A DNA stretch of 64,000 nt from Dendrocalamus latiflorus. Taxonomy: Eukaryota > Streptophyta > Magnoliopsida > Poales > Poaceae. A program made the translations under genes and the position numbers. Positions 32,094-43,927 of the stretch are shown here, piece by piece. The stretch is taken from positions 19,825,412 through 19,889,411 of the forward strand of contig CM029663.1 of assembly GCA_017311315.1 (NCBI GenBank), written 5' to 3'. Below the pieces are notes generated by a model. It was not told the origin of the DNA and made no database searches. It saw only the letters and a program-made list of their open reading frames with translations. Position 1 is the stretch's first letter. Each line of letters starts with the position of its first letter.

Positions 32094-33392
32094 CGTGCTA
32101 GGGGCACCATGGCAAGTTCACTAACTCGGACGTCGAGGAGGTGTGGGTGCTGATGCGTCGCAACTTCACCAACATCTGGTGCACGCCGGTGCTGTTCCTA
32201 TCGCGGCTGATGGTGCTGACCATCATGGGGTTCCTAATGGCCACCATGTCTACCAACCCAAGGACAACTCGTAGGGAATCACCAACCGCCTCAGCTTCTT
32301 CATCTTCACCGTCTGTGTTTTCTTCTCCTCCTCCAACGACGTTGTGCCGACCTTCATCTAGGAGAGGTTCATCTTCATCAGGGAGAACTCGCACAATGCG
32401 TACGGGTGCCAGCCTATGTCGTCGCGGGGCTCATCACGTACCTGCCATTCCTCCTGCTACAGTCGGCCACGTACATCGCCATCGTCTGGTTCACGCTCTG
32501 GCTCCACGGCCAGTTCGTCTACTTCCTCGTCATGCTCTACGCATCCCTCCTCTCCACCAACTCCTTCGTCGTCTTCATCAGCTCTGTCGTGCCAAACTTC
32601 ATCCTTGGGTAAGTACAAAACATGGAAAGTGCTAAGAAGCACTTGAGTATTTTTGGGGTTAGAAGCACTCGGGTTTTGGGATGTTGGATCTCTATTTAAC
32701 GGATCCCCCATACCCCCCCCCCCTCAAAAAAACAAATCTACGACGTTGGATCTCCATCCAATGGATCCCCCATACCCAAAAAAAACAATATGAATGCTCC
32801 AAATCTGGGGCGTTGGATAGAGATCCAACACTTAAAAAATCTGAGTATTTCTAACCCCAAAAAATACTAGAGTGCATCCTAGACATCTCCACAAAACATT
32901 TCACATACATCGTACTACTACTATTGTATTTTTTTTCAAGAGTACGAACGAACAAACGATGGTGCATATAGTAATAAAAAGCCCAAGTAATTCAATTTTC
33001 AGCAGGTTCTTGCTTAATCTAGGCCAAGCCCGATTCCATATAGTAAGGCGGTCTGAGCCGGCTTTACAGTTTACATAGCTCATCTGTTCCATACAAAAAG
33101 GCTTTTTTTATAAGCAACTGCCCAGTTATGTTTTCTGCTTGTACGAGTTCCCGGCAACCGTTGATGCATGTCTCTGACTTGACTCAGGGTATGCGGCGGT
33201 GATCGCGTTACATCGCTCTTCTTCCTCTTCTGCGGCTACTTCCTCAACAACCACAGCATCCCGCTAGGGTGGAAGTTGATGAACACCGTCTCGACGATGA
33301 AGTACTCGTATGAGGGCCTCCTCATGAACGAGTTCCGTGGCGACCGGATCTTCTCCACAGTCCCGCTGCTCATCGGCGATGATATCCTCCGG
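32094..33392 (+). pseudogene. ABCG pseudogene, transmembrane part
   Basis: Continuation of the ABCG reading after the LTR-like insertion: FTNSDVEEVWVLMRRNFTNI, then TPVLFLSRLMVLTIMGFLMA, a stop, SFFIFTVCVFFSSSND and VVPTFI*ERFIFIRENSHNAY. After a shift come SAYVVAGLITYLPFLLLQSA, TYIAIVWFTLWLHGQFVYFL and SSVVPNFILG. An intron (32,609-33,187) follows, then SLFFLFCGYFLNNHSIPLGW and KYSYEGLLMNEFRGDRIFS, ending IGDDILR at 33,392. This covers the membrane helices and the CGYF region of ABC2-type domains. At least two stops and one frameshift are visible. The gene is cut at 33,392 by an hAT element. Confidence 0.88.
32635..32875. mobile_element. MITE-like inverted repeat in ABCG intron
   Basis: GAAGCACTTGAGTATTTTTG then GGGTTAGAA on the left pairs with CTAACCCCAAAAAATACT and AGAGTGCATCC on the right. 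Inner phrases GTTGGATCTC and GGATCCCCCATACCC are also repeated. It lies in the intron of the ABCG pseudogene. Borders are approximate. Confidence 0.6.
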
Positions 33393-33624
33393 CATGGGCG
33401 GACCTACAATGATTCATGAGTGTTCAGCTGAACACCTAAATTTTTTATAAAATACCAAGTATATAATAGGTATATTAGATTTATATATTGTTAGTTGTGT
33501 AAAAACTATATTTTTATGTCTGCAAATAAATTCAGCCCGCACTCTTCATATCTCCCGCGCAGCCCATGTAATAGTTAGACTCATTTTTCTTTCACTACTA
33601 CAGAAAGCCTCATAGTAGACGTCT

Positions 33625-33910
33625 CATCACAAACGGTTTTGTGAAACCGTCTCTGATGAACACTATTACAGACGGTTGTAATTAGGAGGCCGTCTGTGGT
33701 ATTTGTGGCGGGAAAATGGATTATCACAGGCGGTTATTACCGAAGTATCACAGACGGTCTGTATAAAAAACCGTCTGTGATAATCCCATATTATCACAGA
33801 CGGTTTTTAATATAAAACCGTCTGTGATAAGCTAATTATCACAGACGGTTTTTAATAAAAAACCGTCTGTGATAATTCACAGACGGTTTTTAGTTAAAAA
33901 CCGTCTGTGA
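33625..33910. repeat. left subterminal repeats of the CACTA element
   Basis: At least ten copies of the word ACAGACGGTT or its complement AACCGTCTGT, mostly as head-to-head pairs separated by 6-10 AT-rich bases, so each pair can form a hairpin. Such arrays bind the element's own DNA-binding transposase protein in the En/Spm system. Confidence 0.9.
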
Positions 33911-34347
33911 TAATGGCTAAGGCATTTATTGCGCTGCTCAGACCGCATCTGTCTTCATTTCGATCCAGATCTATCCACTGCTGCGCACTTTTTCACTCGG
34001 GAGGAAGCTAGGCGATTTCAGGCCAGTTAATTTGGTGGTAAGAGGCAGAGATTGAGCTTTGAATATTCAGTCTTTCCTGGTTGCTCTAGATATGGTTAGT
34101 AATGTAATTTATTTTTTCTTTAATTGCATTACAATTTAGGTCTAAGTAATCCATTAGTGGTTATTGAAGATGGTTAATTTGTAAAATTGTTGGTTATATA
34201 ATAGCTGTTGTGTTTGTAATATGAATTGAGCTAGCAAATTAAGTCTTAATATAATAAATGTGGCCCGTATATATATAGTTATAATTAGTTAATCTAGATT
34301 TTAATACTAAGTTGTTATATATGTACGTAACGTAGGACTGAAGCTGG

Positions 34348-37300
34348 ATGTATGCCGCGAGCCGTGTGAGTGAAGAGTACATTAATGGCGTTTCTGCTTT
34401 TATAAGAGCCGCCGAGGAGGATATGTTGAATAAGGGGGTGGAATATATGTGCTGTCCATGCACTGACTGCGAGAATTTGAAGATGTTTAAGAACCGAGGG
34501 CAAATTGTAGCGCACTTGATTCGGAGGGGTTTCAAAAAAGATTATACGTGTTGGACCAATCATGGCGAAGTGAATGATCATATGCCGCCGGATGACATCG
34601 TCGGTGAAGTGAATGATATGCCCCCGGATGACATCGCCGGCGAAGTGAATGATATGCCCCCGGATGACATCGCCGGTGAAGTGAATGACATGCCGCCGGT
34701 TGATGTCGATTGTGGCTCGGATTCGGATAGGTTGCACGATGATAATCTGAATCAGATGCTTCGCGATGTAGAAGAGAACTATGATGAGAGAGAGTATGTT
34801 AAATTCCGTGGCTTGATGGAGGACTCAGAGAAACCTTTGTACACGAGCTGCAAGTACACGAGGTTGTCGGCCGTGCTTGAACTGTTGAAATTGAAGGCAA
34901 GCAACGGTTGGTCCGACAAGAGTTTCACGGCGCTGCTAGGTCTTTTAGCGGACATGCTTCCGGAGGGAAATGAGTTGCCTAAAACCACGTATAAAGCCAA
35001 GAAGGTTCTTTGTCCGTTGGGAATGGAAGTAGAAAGAATACATGCATGCCCGAACGACTGTATCCTCTACCGTAAAGAGTATGCAAACATGCATGTATGT
35101 CCGGTGTGCAACGCATCCCGATACAAACGTAACAATCAATCAGATGATGGCGAGGGAACAGAGGCGAAGAAAGGACCTCCTGCTAAGGTGGCATGGTATT
35201 TTCCTATAATTCCCCGTTTGAAAAGGTTTTTTGCAAATCCAAAGGAGGCAAAACTGCTGCGTTGGCACTCGGAGGAGCGCAAGAAGGATGGAATGATAAG
35301 ACACCTTGCTGATTCCGCGCAGTGGAGAAACATCGATAGGAGTTTTGCAGAGTTCGGTGCAGAACCAAGGAATATAAGGTTTGGACTGAGTACAGATGGA
35401 ATGAATCCTTTCAGTAGCATGAGCAGCCGACACAGCACATGGCCCGTGACTCTCTGCATCTATAACTTTCCTCCTTGGTTGTGTATGAAGCGAAAGTACA
35501 TTTTGCTGTCGATACTTATTCAAGGCCAAAACAACCTGGGAATGATATCGATGTGTTCCTAGCACCGTTGGTGGAAGATCTAAAAGTACTGTGGAACGAA
35601 GGGGTACAGGTATGGGATGCATACAAACGAGAGAACTTCACTCTGCGCTCCTTATTGTTCTGCACCATAAATGATTATCCTGCCCTTGGTAACCTATCAG
35701 GCCATAGTACAAAAGGTGCCAAAGCTTGTACTCACTGTTTAGATGGTACCGAGAGTGTGTGGCTGAGACACCCACGCAAAACCGTCTACATGCGTCACCG
35801 CCGGTTCCTTCGGAGGGCTCACCCATACCGCAAGATGAAGCAACAATTTGACGGAGAGAAGGAAGACGGTTCAGCTCCAAGGCATTTAAGGGGACACGAG
35901 GTTTATGATATAGTTAAGGATTTAGATGTTGTCCTCGGAAAGGGACGTAAATTGAGGGCTCATGAGAAGAACACCTGGAAGAAGAGATCAATATTTTGGG
36001 ACTTACCTTATTGGGAGTACCTAGATGTTCGGCACTGCATCGACGTCATGCACGTAGAAAAGAATGTGTGTGACAGCTTGATTGGTCTCTTACTGAACAT
36101 CCGTGATAAAACAAAGGACGGCGTCAACGCACGGCTTGACTTGGCTGACATGGACATCAGGCCTGAGTTAGCACCGACACACACTGATAATGGACGAACG
36201 TACCTTCCCCCTGCGTGTTACACTCTGTCCAAGGCTGAGAAAACAGAACTGTGCCAGTGCTTGCATGGTGTCAAAGTTCCGTCTGGTTACTCCGGCAACG
36301 TGAAGAAACTTGTTTCGATGCAAGATTTGAAGTTAAATGGCATGAAGTCTCATGATTGTCATGTGCTGATGACACAGATGCTCCCTATTGCAATTAGAAA
36401 TATTTTGCCGATCAAAGTCCGAGAGACAATCATGAGGCTATGTTATTTCTTTAACACAATTGCTCAGAAGGTCATCGATCCCGAAGGACTAGATGCTCTG
36501 CAGGACGAGGTGGTGATGACTCTGTGTCACCTTGAAATGTATTTCCCTCCTTCGTTTTTCGATATCATGGTCCATCTCATTGTTCACGTTGTGTGGGAGA
36601 TAAAAATGTGCGGGCCCGTATTCCTACGTAGCATGTACCCATTTGAGAGGTTCATGGGAATTCTCAAGTCCTACGTACGGAATCGTTCTCGGCCGGAGGG
36701 CAGCATCGTCGAAGGTTATGCAAGCGAAGAGGTCATTGAGTTTTGTGTCGATTATATGGCTCAGATTCAACCGATAGGTGTCCCTCAATCTCGTCATGAG
36801 GGGAGGCTGAAGGGTCTCGGAACTATCGGAAGGAAAGCAATCACTCCAGATATGGACACGTATACTCAAGCCCATTTCACGGTGTTGCAACACATGACTG
36901 AAGTGGCCCCTTATGTGGACCAGCACAAGGATGTGCTTCGGCAACAAAATCCGGAGCAGCCGGATGTTTGGATCATGAGGCAACACAACCGTTGGTTCAA
37001 CCAATGGTTGAAGGAGCAAATCGCTAGGAGCTCGCCGAGTGAGACGCTGACATGGTTGGCAAAAGGGCCGACATTTACAGTTGTGACATGGCAAGGATAT
37101 GACATAAATGGGTACACATTCTATACGCAGTCTCAGGATGTCAAGAGCACTAACCAGAACAGCGGTGTCCGCATAGATGCATTCAGTACCGATGGGTCGA
37201 GAAACTCGTACTATGGCTTCATAGAAGAGATTTGGGAGCTCGACTATGTGGTTTTCAAAATCCCCTTATTTCGCTGCCGTTGGGTGCATCTCCCACAGGT

Positions 37301-37616
37301 GAAGGTTGACAAGTACGGTGTCACGACCGTGGACCTCCAACGTGTCGGGTACAAAGACGAACCATTCATACTCGCCAATCAAGTTTTTCAAGTTTTCTAT
37401 GTAACCGACCCGGCAAATAAGAAACGCCATGTAGTTCTTCATGGAAAAAGGAGAATTGTTGGAGTGGAGAATGTAGTGGACGAGGAGGAATACAATCAAT
37501 TTGACGAGTTACCTCCTTTTGGAAATGGCATAAGGGTCGACGATCAACAACGTGACGAAACTAGTTACATACGCATTGATCATGATGAAGGGCTAATTTT
37601 TAAAGGAAATATGTGA
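34348..37616 (+). pseudogene. TNP2 transposase of the CACTA element, frameshifted
   Basis: TNP2-family CACTA transposase, about 1,085 codons in two overlapping frames that meet at 35,520-35,535. The first frame ends after RKYILLSILIQG. The second resumes KQPGNDIDVFLAPLVEDLKV, consistent with one lost base in the run GGCCAAAACAACC. Order of domains: transposase-associated domain with CCPCTDC (residues 1-75); four 13-residue repeats of the type GEVNDMPPDDIAG (34,564-34,710, 39 bp each); zinc-binding CPNDC and CPVCNASRY; TNP2 core with STDGMNPFSS and DVMHVEKNV; a DUF4218 region; and a DUF4216-like region near the end. The usual family start MDRSW precedes WMYAAS. Here the matching bases read TAG GAC TGA AGC TGG, so the normal start is lost, and the next Met (34,348) is given as the start. 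Apart from these two lesions the gene is open. Confidence 0.9.
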
Positions 37617-37915
37617 AAATTTTGAGATGTATATGTGAAAATGTGTGATGTAGTCAATTTTGAGATGTATATGTGAAAATGTGTGATGTAGTCAATTTTG
37701 AGATGTATATGTGAAAATGTGTGATGTAGTCAATTTTGAGATGTATATGTGAAAATGTGTGATGTAGTCAATTTTGAGATGTATATGTGAAAATGTGTGA
37801 TGTAGTCAATTTTGAGATGTATATGTGAAAATGTGTGATGTAGTCAATTTTGAGATGTATATGTGAAAATATGTGATGTAGTCAATTTTCAGATGTGTAT
37901 GTGAAAATGTGTGAC
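37617..37915 (+). repeat. 38 bp tandem repeat, about 8 copies
   Basis: Unit ATGTAGTCAATTTTGAGATG then TATATGTGAAAATGTGTG, repeated almost without change directly after the TNP2 stop codon. It lies in the presumed 3' untranslated region. The near identity of the copies implies recent expansion. Confidence 0.95.
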
Positions 37916-38027
37916 AAAAATGAATGTAGACTGATAAAATGTGTAAATGAATGCAGCTGGTAGGTAGTTGATCATGAATGCAGATGGTTGGCTGTTGATC
38001 ATGAATGACTACAATTGGGCATAGTCT

Positions 38028-38245
38028 TATCACAGACGGTTCTAAACTTAGAACCGTCTGGGATATGAATATCACAGACGGTTCGAAGTTTAGAACCGTC
38101 TGTGATAAGCCTACTATCTCAGACGGTTCTAAACGTAGAACCATCTGAGATAGTATGCTTATTACAGACGGTTCTAAGTTTAGAACCGTCTGTGATATTC
38201 ATATCCCAGACGGTTCTAAGTTTAGAACCGTCTGTAATAATCCGC
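38028..38245. repeat. internal array of CACTA subterminal-type repeats
   Basis: Five head-to-head pairs of CAGACGGTTCTAA and TTAGAACCGTCTG, the same core (ACAGACGGTT) as in the terminal arrays but with a different spacer (CTAAACTTAG or similar). The array lies between the TNP2 gene and the second gene, in mid-element. Confidence 0.9.
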
Positions 38246-38299
38246 TATATATACCTATGTCTAGGGTTTTCCGTGTATTATGCAGTTATTCTAATATCT

Positions 38300-38640
38300 A
38301 AATCCCGGTCTGCCTCCCCCGAGCCCTCGCCGCCGCCTCCCTCGAGCCCTCGCCGGCCGCCTCACTCGAGCCCTCCCCGGCCGCCTCACTTGAGCCCGTC
38401 GTCGCCGCTGCCTCCCCGAGCCCGGGGCCTCCTCCTCCTGCGTCGCCGCCGCCTCCTCCTCCTCCGTCTCCGTCCCCGGGGCCTCCTCCTCCTCCGTCGT
38501 CGCCGGCCGCCTCCCCGAGCCCGTCGTCGCCGCCGCCTCCCCGAGCCCGGGGCCTCCTCCTCCTCCTCCGTCGTCGTCGCCTCCTCCTCCTCCGTCGTCG
38601 CCGCCTCCTCCTCCGTCACCAAAACCCTAAGGTCATCAAA
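38300..38640 (+). other. C-rich leader-like region before the second CACTA gene
   Basis: Strongly C-rich sequence made of repeats of GCCTCCCCGAGCCC and GTCGTCGCC. With the promoter-like array to its left and the second gene to its right, it looks like a transcribed leader. Open frames through it are low complexity and not supported as protein. Confidence 0.4.
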
Positions 38641-38690
38641 TCCCTCCCCGAGCTTCATGCTTACTGTTAGGGTTGATACTTCATACTGAT

Positions 38691-39135
38691 GCCTGTGGGA
38701 TTTACAGTTGCTCGATGATGATAAATTCATATACTGAGATTGGTTCATTCGGTCTTTGAGCTCTAATAGCTGTTATATACAATCTTCCATATACTGAGAT
38801 TGCCTGTGGGATTTACAGTTGCTCGATGATGATAAATTCATATACTGAGATTGGTTCATTCGGTCTTTGAGCTCTAATAGCTGTTATATACAATCTTCCG
38901 TATACTGAGATTGCCTGTGGGATTTACAGTTGCTCGATGATGATAAATTCATATACTGAGATTGGTTCATTCGGTCTTTGAGCTCTAATAGCTGTTATAT
39001 ACAATCTTCCATATACTGAGATTGCCTGTGGGATTTACAGTTATGGCATGTTATTAAATTGAGCTCTAATAGATTGGTTCATTCGGTCTTTGAGCTCTAA
39101 TAGCTGTTATCTGTTATATACAATCTTCCATATAT
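38691..39135 (+). repeat. 111 bp tandem repeat, about 3.5 copies plus a partial
   Basis: Units begin GCCTGTGGGATTTACAGTT at 38691, 38802, 38913 and 39024, exactly 111 bp apart. The last is shortened, followed by a partial piece with TCATTCGGTCTTTGAGCTC. It lies about 360 bp before the second CACTA gene. Confidence 0.95.
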
Positions 39136-39498
39136 TCCTGTCTGAATATATGCATGCTGAATATATCTTGATCTTGAGATTGTAGAGTTTGTATCTAGAG
39201 CTCAAAAGACTGAATTCATTATTTGGCATAACCAATCAAGGAAGAGTATATGATTTAGTAGCGGGACGGCCAAGATTAATCTTGTGCAACCCTACAATTT
39301 GAGAGCACATATTCATGTTGAGACTGTTATTGATTCTATTATTTGGTTTATAGTATTAGCAACTAAAGTAGGTGCTAAGATAGGCACATCACCCCCTCTC
39401 TATGTCCATATCACCCCCTCCCTTCTCCCCCTCCCCTCTACTCCTCTCTTCCAATTCAATATGATCACATTCTCATCTTATCTTAATAGACCCACAAA

Positions 39499-42400
39499 AT
39501 GAGCAACATGTCACCCGCGCATTCTTCAGCATCATCGCCGGAGGCGTCCGCTCCAACATCAAGACGCCAAGGAAGAGGGATATCAAAGAAGCCTCAGAGC
39601 CGACAGACCATCACAACGGTAAACGCAGCTGGGGTCCCTATCCTTCCTAAGCAAGCGGTAAACGCATTCCGAACCATGGTCGGAATAGTTGCACGACAAC
39701 GAATTGAGATCACATACAATTCGTGGAAGAACGTGCCTGACAGTCGGAAACGTGAGCTGTGGACCGAAATTTTGGCATCGTTCGAGTTCCCAGAAGAACA
39801 CTTACACGCTGTGGAACGACAAACCTACCAAGCGGCGTGCAAAGCATGGAAGAACTTCAAGAGCACGCTTGTCAAGAAATACGTGGAGACGGACGAAACG
39901 CCTTTCACTACATACTCATTCCTGGAACCACAATGGGAAGAGTTCAAGGCGATGAAAACGACCGAAGAGTTCAAAAGTACAAGTTTGGCGCACAAGGCCC
40001 TCCAGGCAAAAAACACGCACCCCCACAGACTTGGCACAGCTGGGTATGCGGGTAAAATCCCGCAATGGAGGTTGGAGGATGAGCTGGCAGCTGCAGAGGA
40101 CATCGCCCCGCCGTTTTCCAATATCCCGGATGACCGCGCTCGAAATTGGCTTAGAGCAAGGTCATCTACAATGACATCGGGGGAAGTCTCCTTTCGAAAC
40201 CCTGCAGACCAGCAAGTGTCCCAGCGCCTGGTAAGATATCGATCGAACTACGTAGCTTTTAATTACTCCACAACTTCGTACGAATTGAAATGACATGTCG
40301 TGCTCTTGCAGGAAGAGCTGAGTTTTCAATCTACGGAGGGATCATTCCAGGGAACAAGGGAGAATGATATGCTCTCCGTGGCCCTGGGAAACAAGGAGCA
40401 CCCGGGCCGTACGAGAGGCCTTGGGCTTTACGTTCCATGGAAACATGGTTTCCAAGATGACTCTGACATTTATCGGCGCAGGAAGAGAAACAAAGGCGAG
40501 CGTGACGCACAACTACGAGAAGAGATCAAGGCATCTCTTAAAGAGGAGCTACTGGGTTCGATGGCTGATATAATCAGAGATGAGGTGCGGAAACAGACAG
40601 AAAGTCAGCAGGCCGCCACCGCCGCTGCTGCGCTAGCTAGCCCGCACAACCGTCCGAGTAGCTGCGCGTCCAATCCGACGCAAATCCAGTCCAAATTTCC
40701 TGTGGACGACATCCAGGTAATAATTATTACCTCTCGAATGCTTGCTCCATCGGTAGGCCTATTCGAGTAGCTAATTTTGTATTGTTATGTAGGAGCCTAC
40801 GAATTGCAAGCTCCAAGTGAGATATGGCTCCGTTCCCTTGTACGCTGCTTGGGGCCAGGCATATTTGTCTGGTATCGAGGCCATGGTGCACGGTCAAGCT
40901 TTAGCGCCAGGCTTCGCAAAAGTTAATGTGGATGGTGTGCATGTCAATTTTGAGGTGGTCCCGCTACCGAAGCCCCCCAACGACGAGATCATGACTCTAG
41001 GACAGGCCATTGGAACATTCATCCAGTGGCCCAAAAGTGACATCTCCCTGGAGTCTTCTTCACCGGTGGCAGGACCAGAGCAACATGCACTGGTTCCATC
41101 TCCATTACAACACCAGTCGGTTCCACCACCGGATACTGCACCGGTGCTATCTCCACTGGTCATACTCTCGCCAGAGCAACTTGCACTGGTGCCATCTCCA
41201 TTACAAGACCAGTCGGTTCCACCACCGGATACTGCACCGGTGCTATCTCCACGGGTCCTATTCTCGCCAGAGCAACTTGCACCGCTGCTGCCGACTGCCG
41301 TTAAGTCGACCTATAGCCGAAGCAGCAAGGGCAAAGCAAAGAAGACCAATGATGATATTTCGTACCTACCTTTGGCCCGCAAATTCGTGCTTGGTCAGCC
41401 GTTGCTCGAGGAAAAATACCTCGAAAAGCTACCATATAGTTGCACGCAATTGCACATGTGGTATATGCAGCAGTCCAATAAGCTAGAGGGAGAACGGACC
41501 TCAAGTATCACTGTCAAATTCACGTCGGATGATTTACACCACAATCTTCAAGAGTGTATGTTCGTGGTCGCCTTTGAGGATTTATTCGATCTGTTCACGT
41601 TCAACGCTCTTGACGTCTCAATCCTTCGATGCTGGACGCTGTAAGTGTGTACAATCACAGTCTCCGTTAATGTCATACCGATAAATGCCATATCTAATTT
41701 TTTGCTTTCGTGTGTATATATATAGACACATGCTGATTAAAGCTAGATCATCCAACTTATCAGTTGGTTTCTTCGACCCACAATTGGTCGCCAAGCAAAC
41801 CATTGACCAGGATACACCCCTCGTCGAGAGGTACATTGCAGTAGGACTGCTGGGTTGCGTCAAGAAGGATTATGTACTTATGCCCTTCCTTCAAAACTTT
41901 CATTGGATTTTAGTAGTAATTGTACCAAAATGGAACAAGGTATTTTACCTTGATTCCCTAAGTAAGAATAAAATGGACTTCACAGTTCTCAGCCAAGTAA
42001 TCGATAGGTAAGCACATATTCCCCATACATATCTACATTGTACTTTCTTTCCTTCCGAATGATTAAGGTTAACTTTTTCGAATTACGTAGGGCGTTTGCC
42101 ACCTACATTGAAAAGGGAGGTGACTCGAAGCGCGGGGCCAAAGGCTTGCTGACACATGTTCGAGATTTTAAGGTATTCGCTATTTCACATTAATTAATCC
42201 TATGCAACAGTTGGTACTAATGCCTCTTGAACTAACACATTCCATTTTTTGCAGTGTCACCAGCAGGAGCCGGGCAACACATGTGGATACTACGTTTGCC
42301 AACATATGGAACTACTCCTCGATTCCTCGAGGCTCACCAATCGCAAGGTTTGTCACTCTTCTCATAATTACTTCATACTTAACACGTTACATATATACGC

Positions 42401-42545
42401 ACATTGATATTCCTATCGACAGGTTGCGTCCATCCCGTCAACTGCATTGAAACAGCCTGTTCTTGGAGGGATTCGAGGAGAGTTGGCGTACTTTTTGCTG
42501 ACTCAAGTCATAACGCCAGGAGGACGGTTCTACTGCGCACCATGA
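39499..42545 (+). CDS. CACTA accessory protein with Ulp1-like protease domain
   Basis: Second gene of the CACTA element, 854 residues, no lesions. Exons 39499-40230, 40312-40716, 40793-41640, 41726-42007, 42091-42172, 42255-42347 and 42423-42545; all introns are GT-AG and frames join. The N-terminal half resembles plant transposase proteins of the PTTA/En/Spm (Transposase_24) type: a basic start, a Trp-rich helical region (QTYQAACKAWKNFKSTLV, LEPQWEEFKAM), GRTRGLGLYVPWKHGF, then a charged coiled-coil stretch (RRRKRNKGERDAQLREEIKA). A Pro-rich linker with a repeat PSPLQ.QSVPPPDTAPVLSP links to the C-terminal domain. That domain has the peptidase C48 (Ulp1) catalytic set: His in QNFHWILVVIV, Asp in VFYLDSLS and Cys in PGNTCGYYVCQHM. 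Ulp1 enzymes cleave SUMO. Fusion of such a domain to CACTA proteins is known in plants, but its role in transposition is not. The start is the first Met after the leader. Confidence 0.85.
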
Positions 42546-42849
42546 TTTCTTATTGATCTTATCACTAAGTGCAAATGCAGTGCACATCTTTTGTAAATGA
42601 GATGTGTTAATGGACATTTCATTTCAATTCAATTAATCGATTTGCGAAATGGATGCGTGCTTTATGTTTGTGAAATGAAGTGCGATGTCAATGTGATGTT
42701 TTATGTCTGTGAAATGTATCTGAAAGGAAATGAGATGTGTGAATTGTATGTTTTTTGTCTGTGATTATCTGCTTGTTTCAGAGGGCATGGCTAGCATTTC
42801 CTGAGGCTAGCTATAAACAGAAATAGATTCTGCTGGGGTGGAGGAGTAT

Positions 42850-43135
42850 CACAGACGGTTTTTTATTAAAAACCGTATGTGATTATGCGATATCACAGAC
42901 GGTTTTTTATTAAAAACCGTCTGTGATTATCCGATATCACAGACGGTTTTTTATTAAAAAACCGTCTGTGATATCGGATAATCACAGACGGTTTTTAATA
43001 AAAAACCGTCTGTGATATCGCATAATCACAGACGGTTCGAAAACCGTCTGTGATAACTTGGATTATCACTGACTCATAATTTCAGACGGTTCAGAAAACC
43101 GTCTGTGATGACGTTTCTGAACCGTCTGTAATGTG
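42850..43135. repeat. right subterminal repeats of the CACTA element
   Basis: About a dozen copies of CACAGACGG and CCGTCTGTGAT in head-to-head pairs with TTTTTATTAAAAA-like spacers, mirroring the left array. The final pairs have the shorter spacer TTCGAAAA. Confidence 0.9.
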
Positions 43136-43927
43136 GATTTCTGTAGTAGTGTTTCCACCTCAGCCCTCCTCACGCCCAAAGAGGTAAAGATGTAAATAAA
43201 ATCCTAACATTTGTTCCATTTCTCATCTTGTGGCTGTCTGTGTGGAAGGCGGCTTCGGCCTTCGAGTGGCAAGCGGGCGGAAGTGCAGGCTAGAGGCGAG
43301 TGACGACCGGCGGACACGAACATGGTGCCATGATGTGACAACAATCATACGTGAGGCGGCATATGGTGCAAAGTGAGCGTGTGGCAACACGGGCGAGCAG
43401 AGAGGTGTCGTGGGCAAGCGAGCAGTGGCACAACGAACACGGAGGTAGGGAGCGGGTGACAAGAAGTGAGCAACGCGGTAGCTGGGAGGGAGCGTGTCAT
43501 TGGGAAGTGAGCAGCACCTTCAACTTATTGTCATCGTCCTCTCTTCAGATCTAGTGTGCTCCACCCCACTTCACTTATTTTCTTTCTTGGTATGTTTTGC
43601 TTCATAAAAGGAACATACAATTTTCTCTTAGATGGACAGTTCTTGCTGATGCAGAAATAGCAAAAAAAGGCAAGATCGACAAGATATACAACACTCATTT
43701 ATCTTTATAATTTGTTGTTCAATTCATATAATTATGCTCACCTTATATCACCCATTTCCTTATAAGAAATCATTAATTTATGTAATTTATGTATTTTTAT
43801 TATATCTACATACACGTATCGGTGTATCAGTGTTTTGGGGAGGACGGTGCACTGCGGTATCAACGTATTCGAGTAACTTAGCTCTGAAATCCAAACACCC
43901 ATCTTAAAAATTCTGGATCCGCCACTG

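Larger units (their letters stand above)
33593..43151 (+). mobile_element. CACTA (En/Spm) element, 9.56 kb, both ends present
   Basis: Starts CACTACTACAGAAA and ends TTTCTGTAGTAGTG. TTT lies on each side (33590-33592 and 43152-43154), the 3-bp target duplication of CACTA elements. Subterminal arrays of CACAGACGGTT and AACCGTCTGTGAT occur at about 33,625-33,910 and 42,850-43,135, with a third array inside at about 38,028-38,245. It carries two plus-strand genes: a TNP2 transposase with one frameshift, and an intact gene with a Ulp1-like protease end. Ends and arrays look fresh. The copy is probably non-autonomous because of the TNP2 shift, but may be mobilised in trans. Confidence 0.95.
33393..43927. 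mobile_element. hAT element, split by a CACTA insertion
   Basis: The left end reads CATGGGCGGACCTACAATGA and the right end TTCTGGATCCGCCACTG, imperfect hAT-type inverted ends. The 8-base word TCCTCCGG flanks both sides (33385-33392 and 43928-43935). Removing the block rejoins the ABCG reading from IGDDILR to QLAISVVEA. The element's own DNA is only 33,393-33,592 and 43,152-43,927 (about 1 kb with no transposase). The rest is the nested CACTA. Confidence 0.88.
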
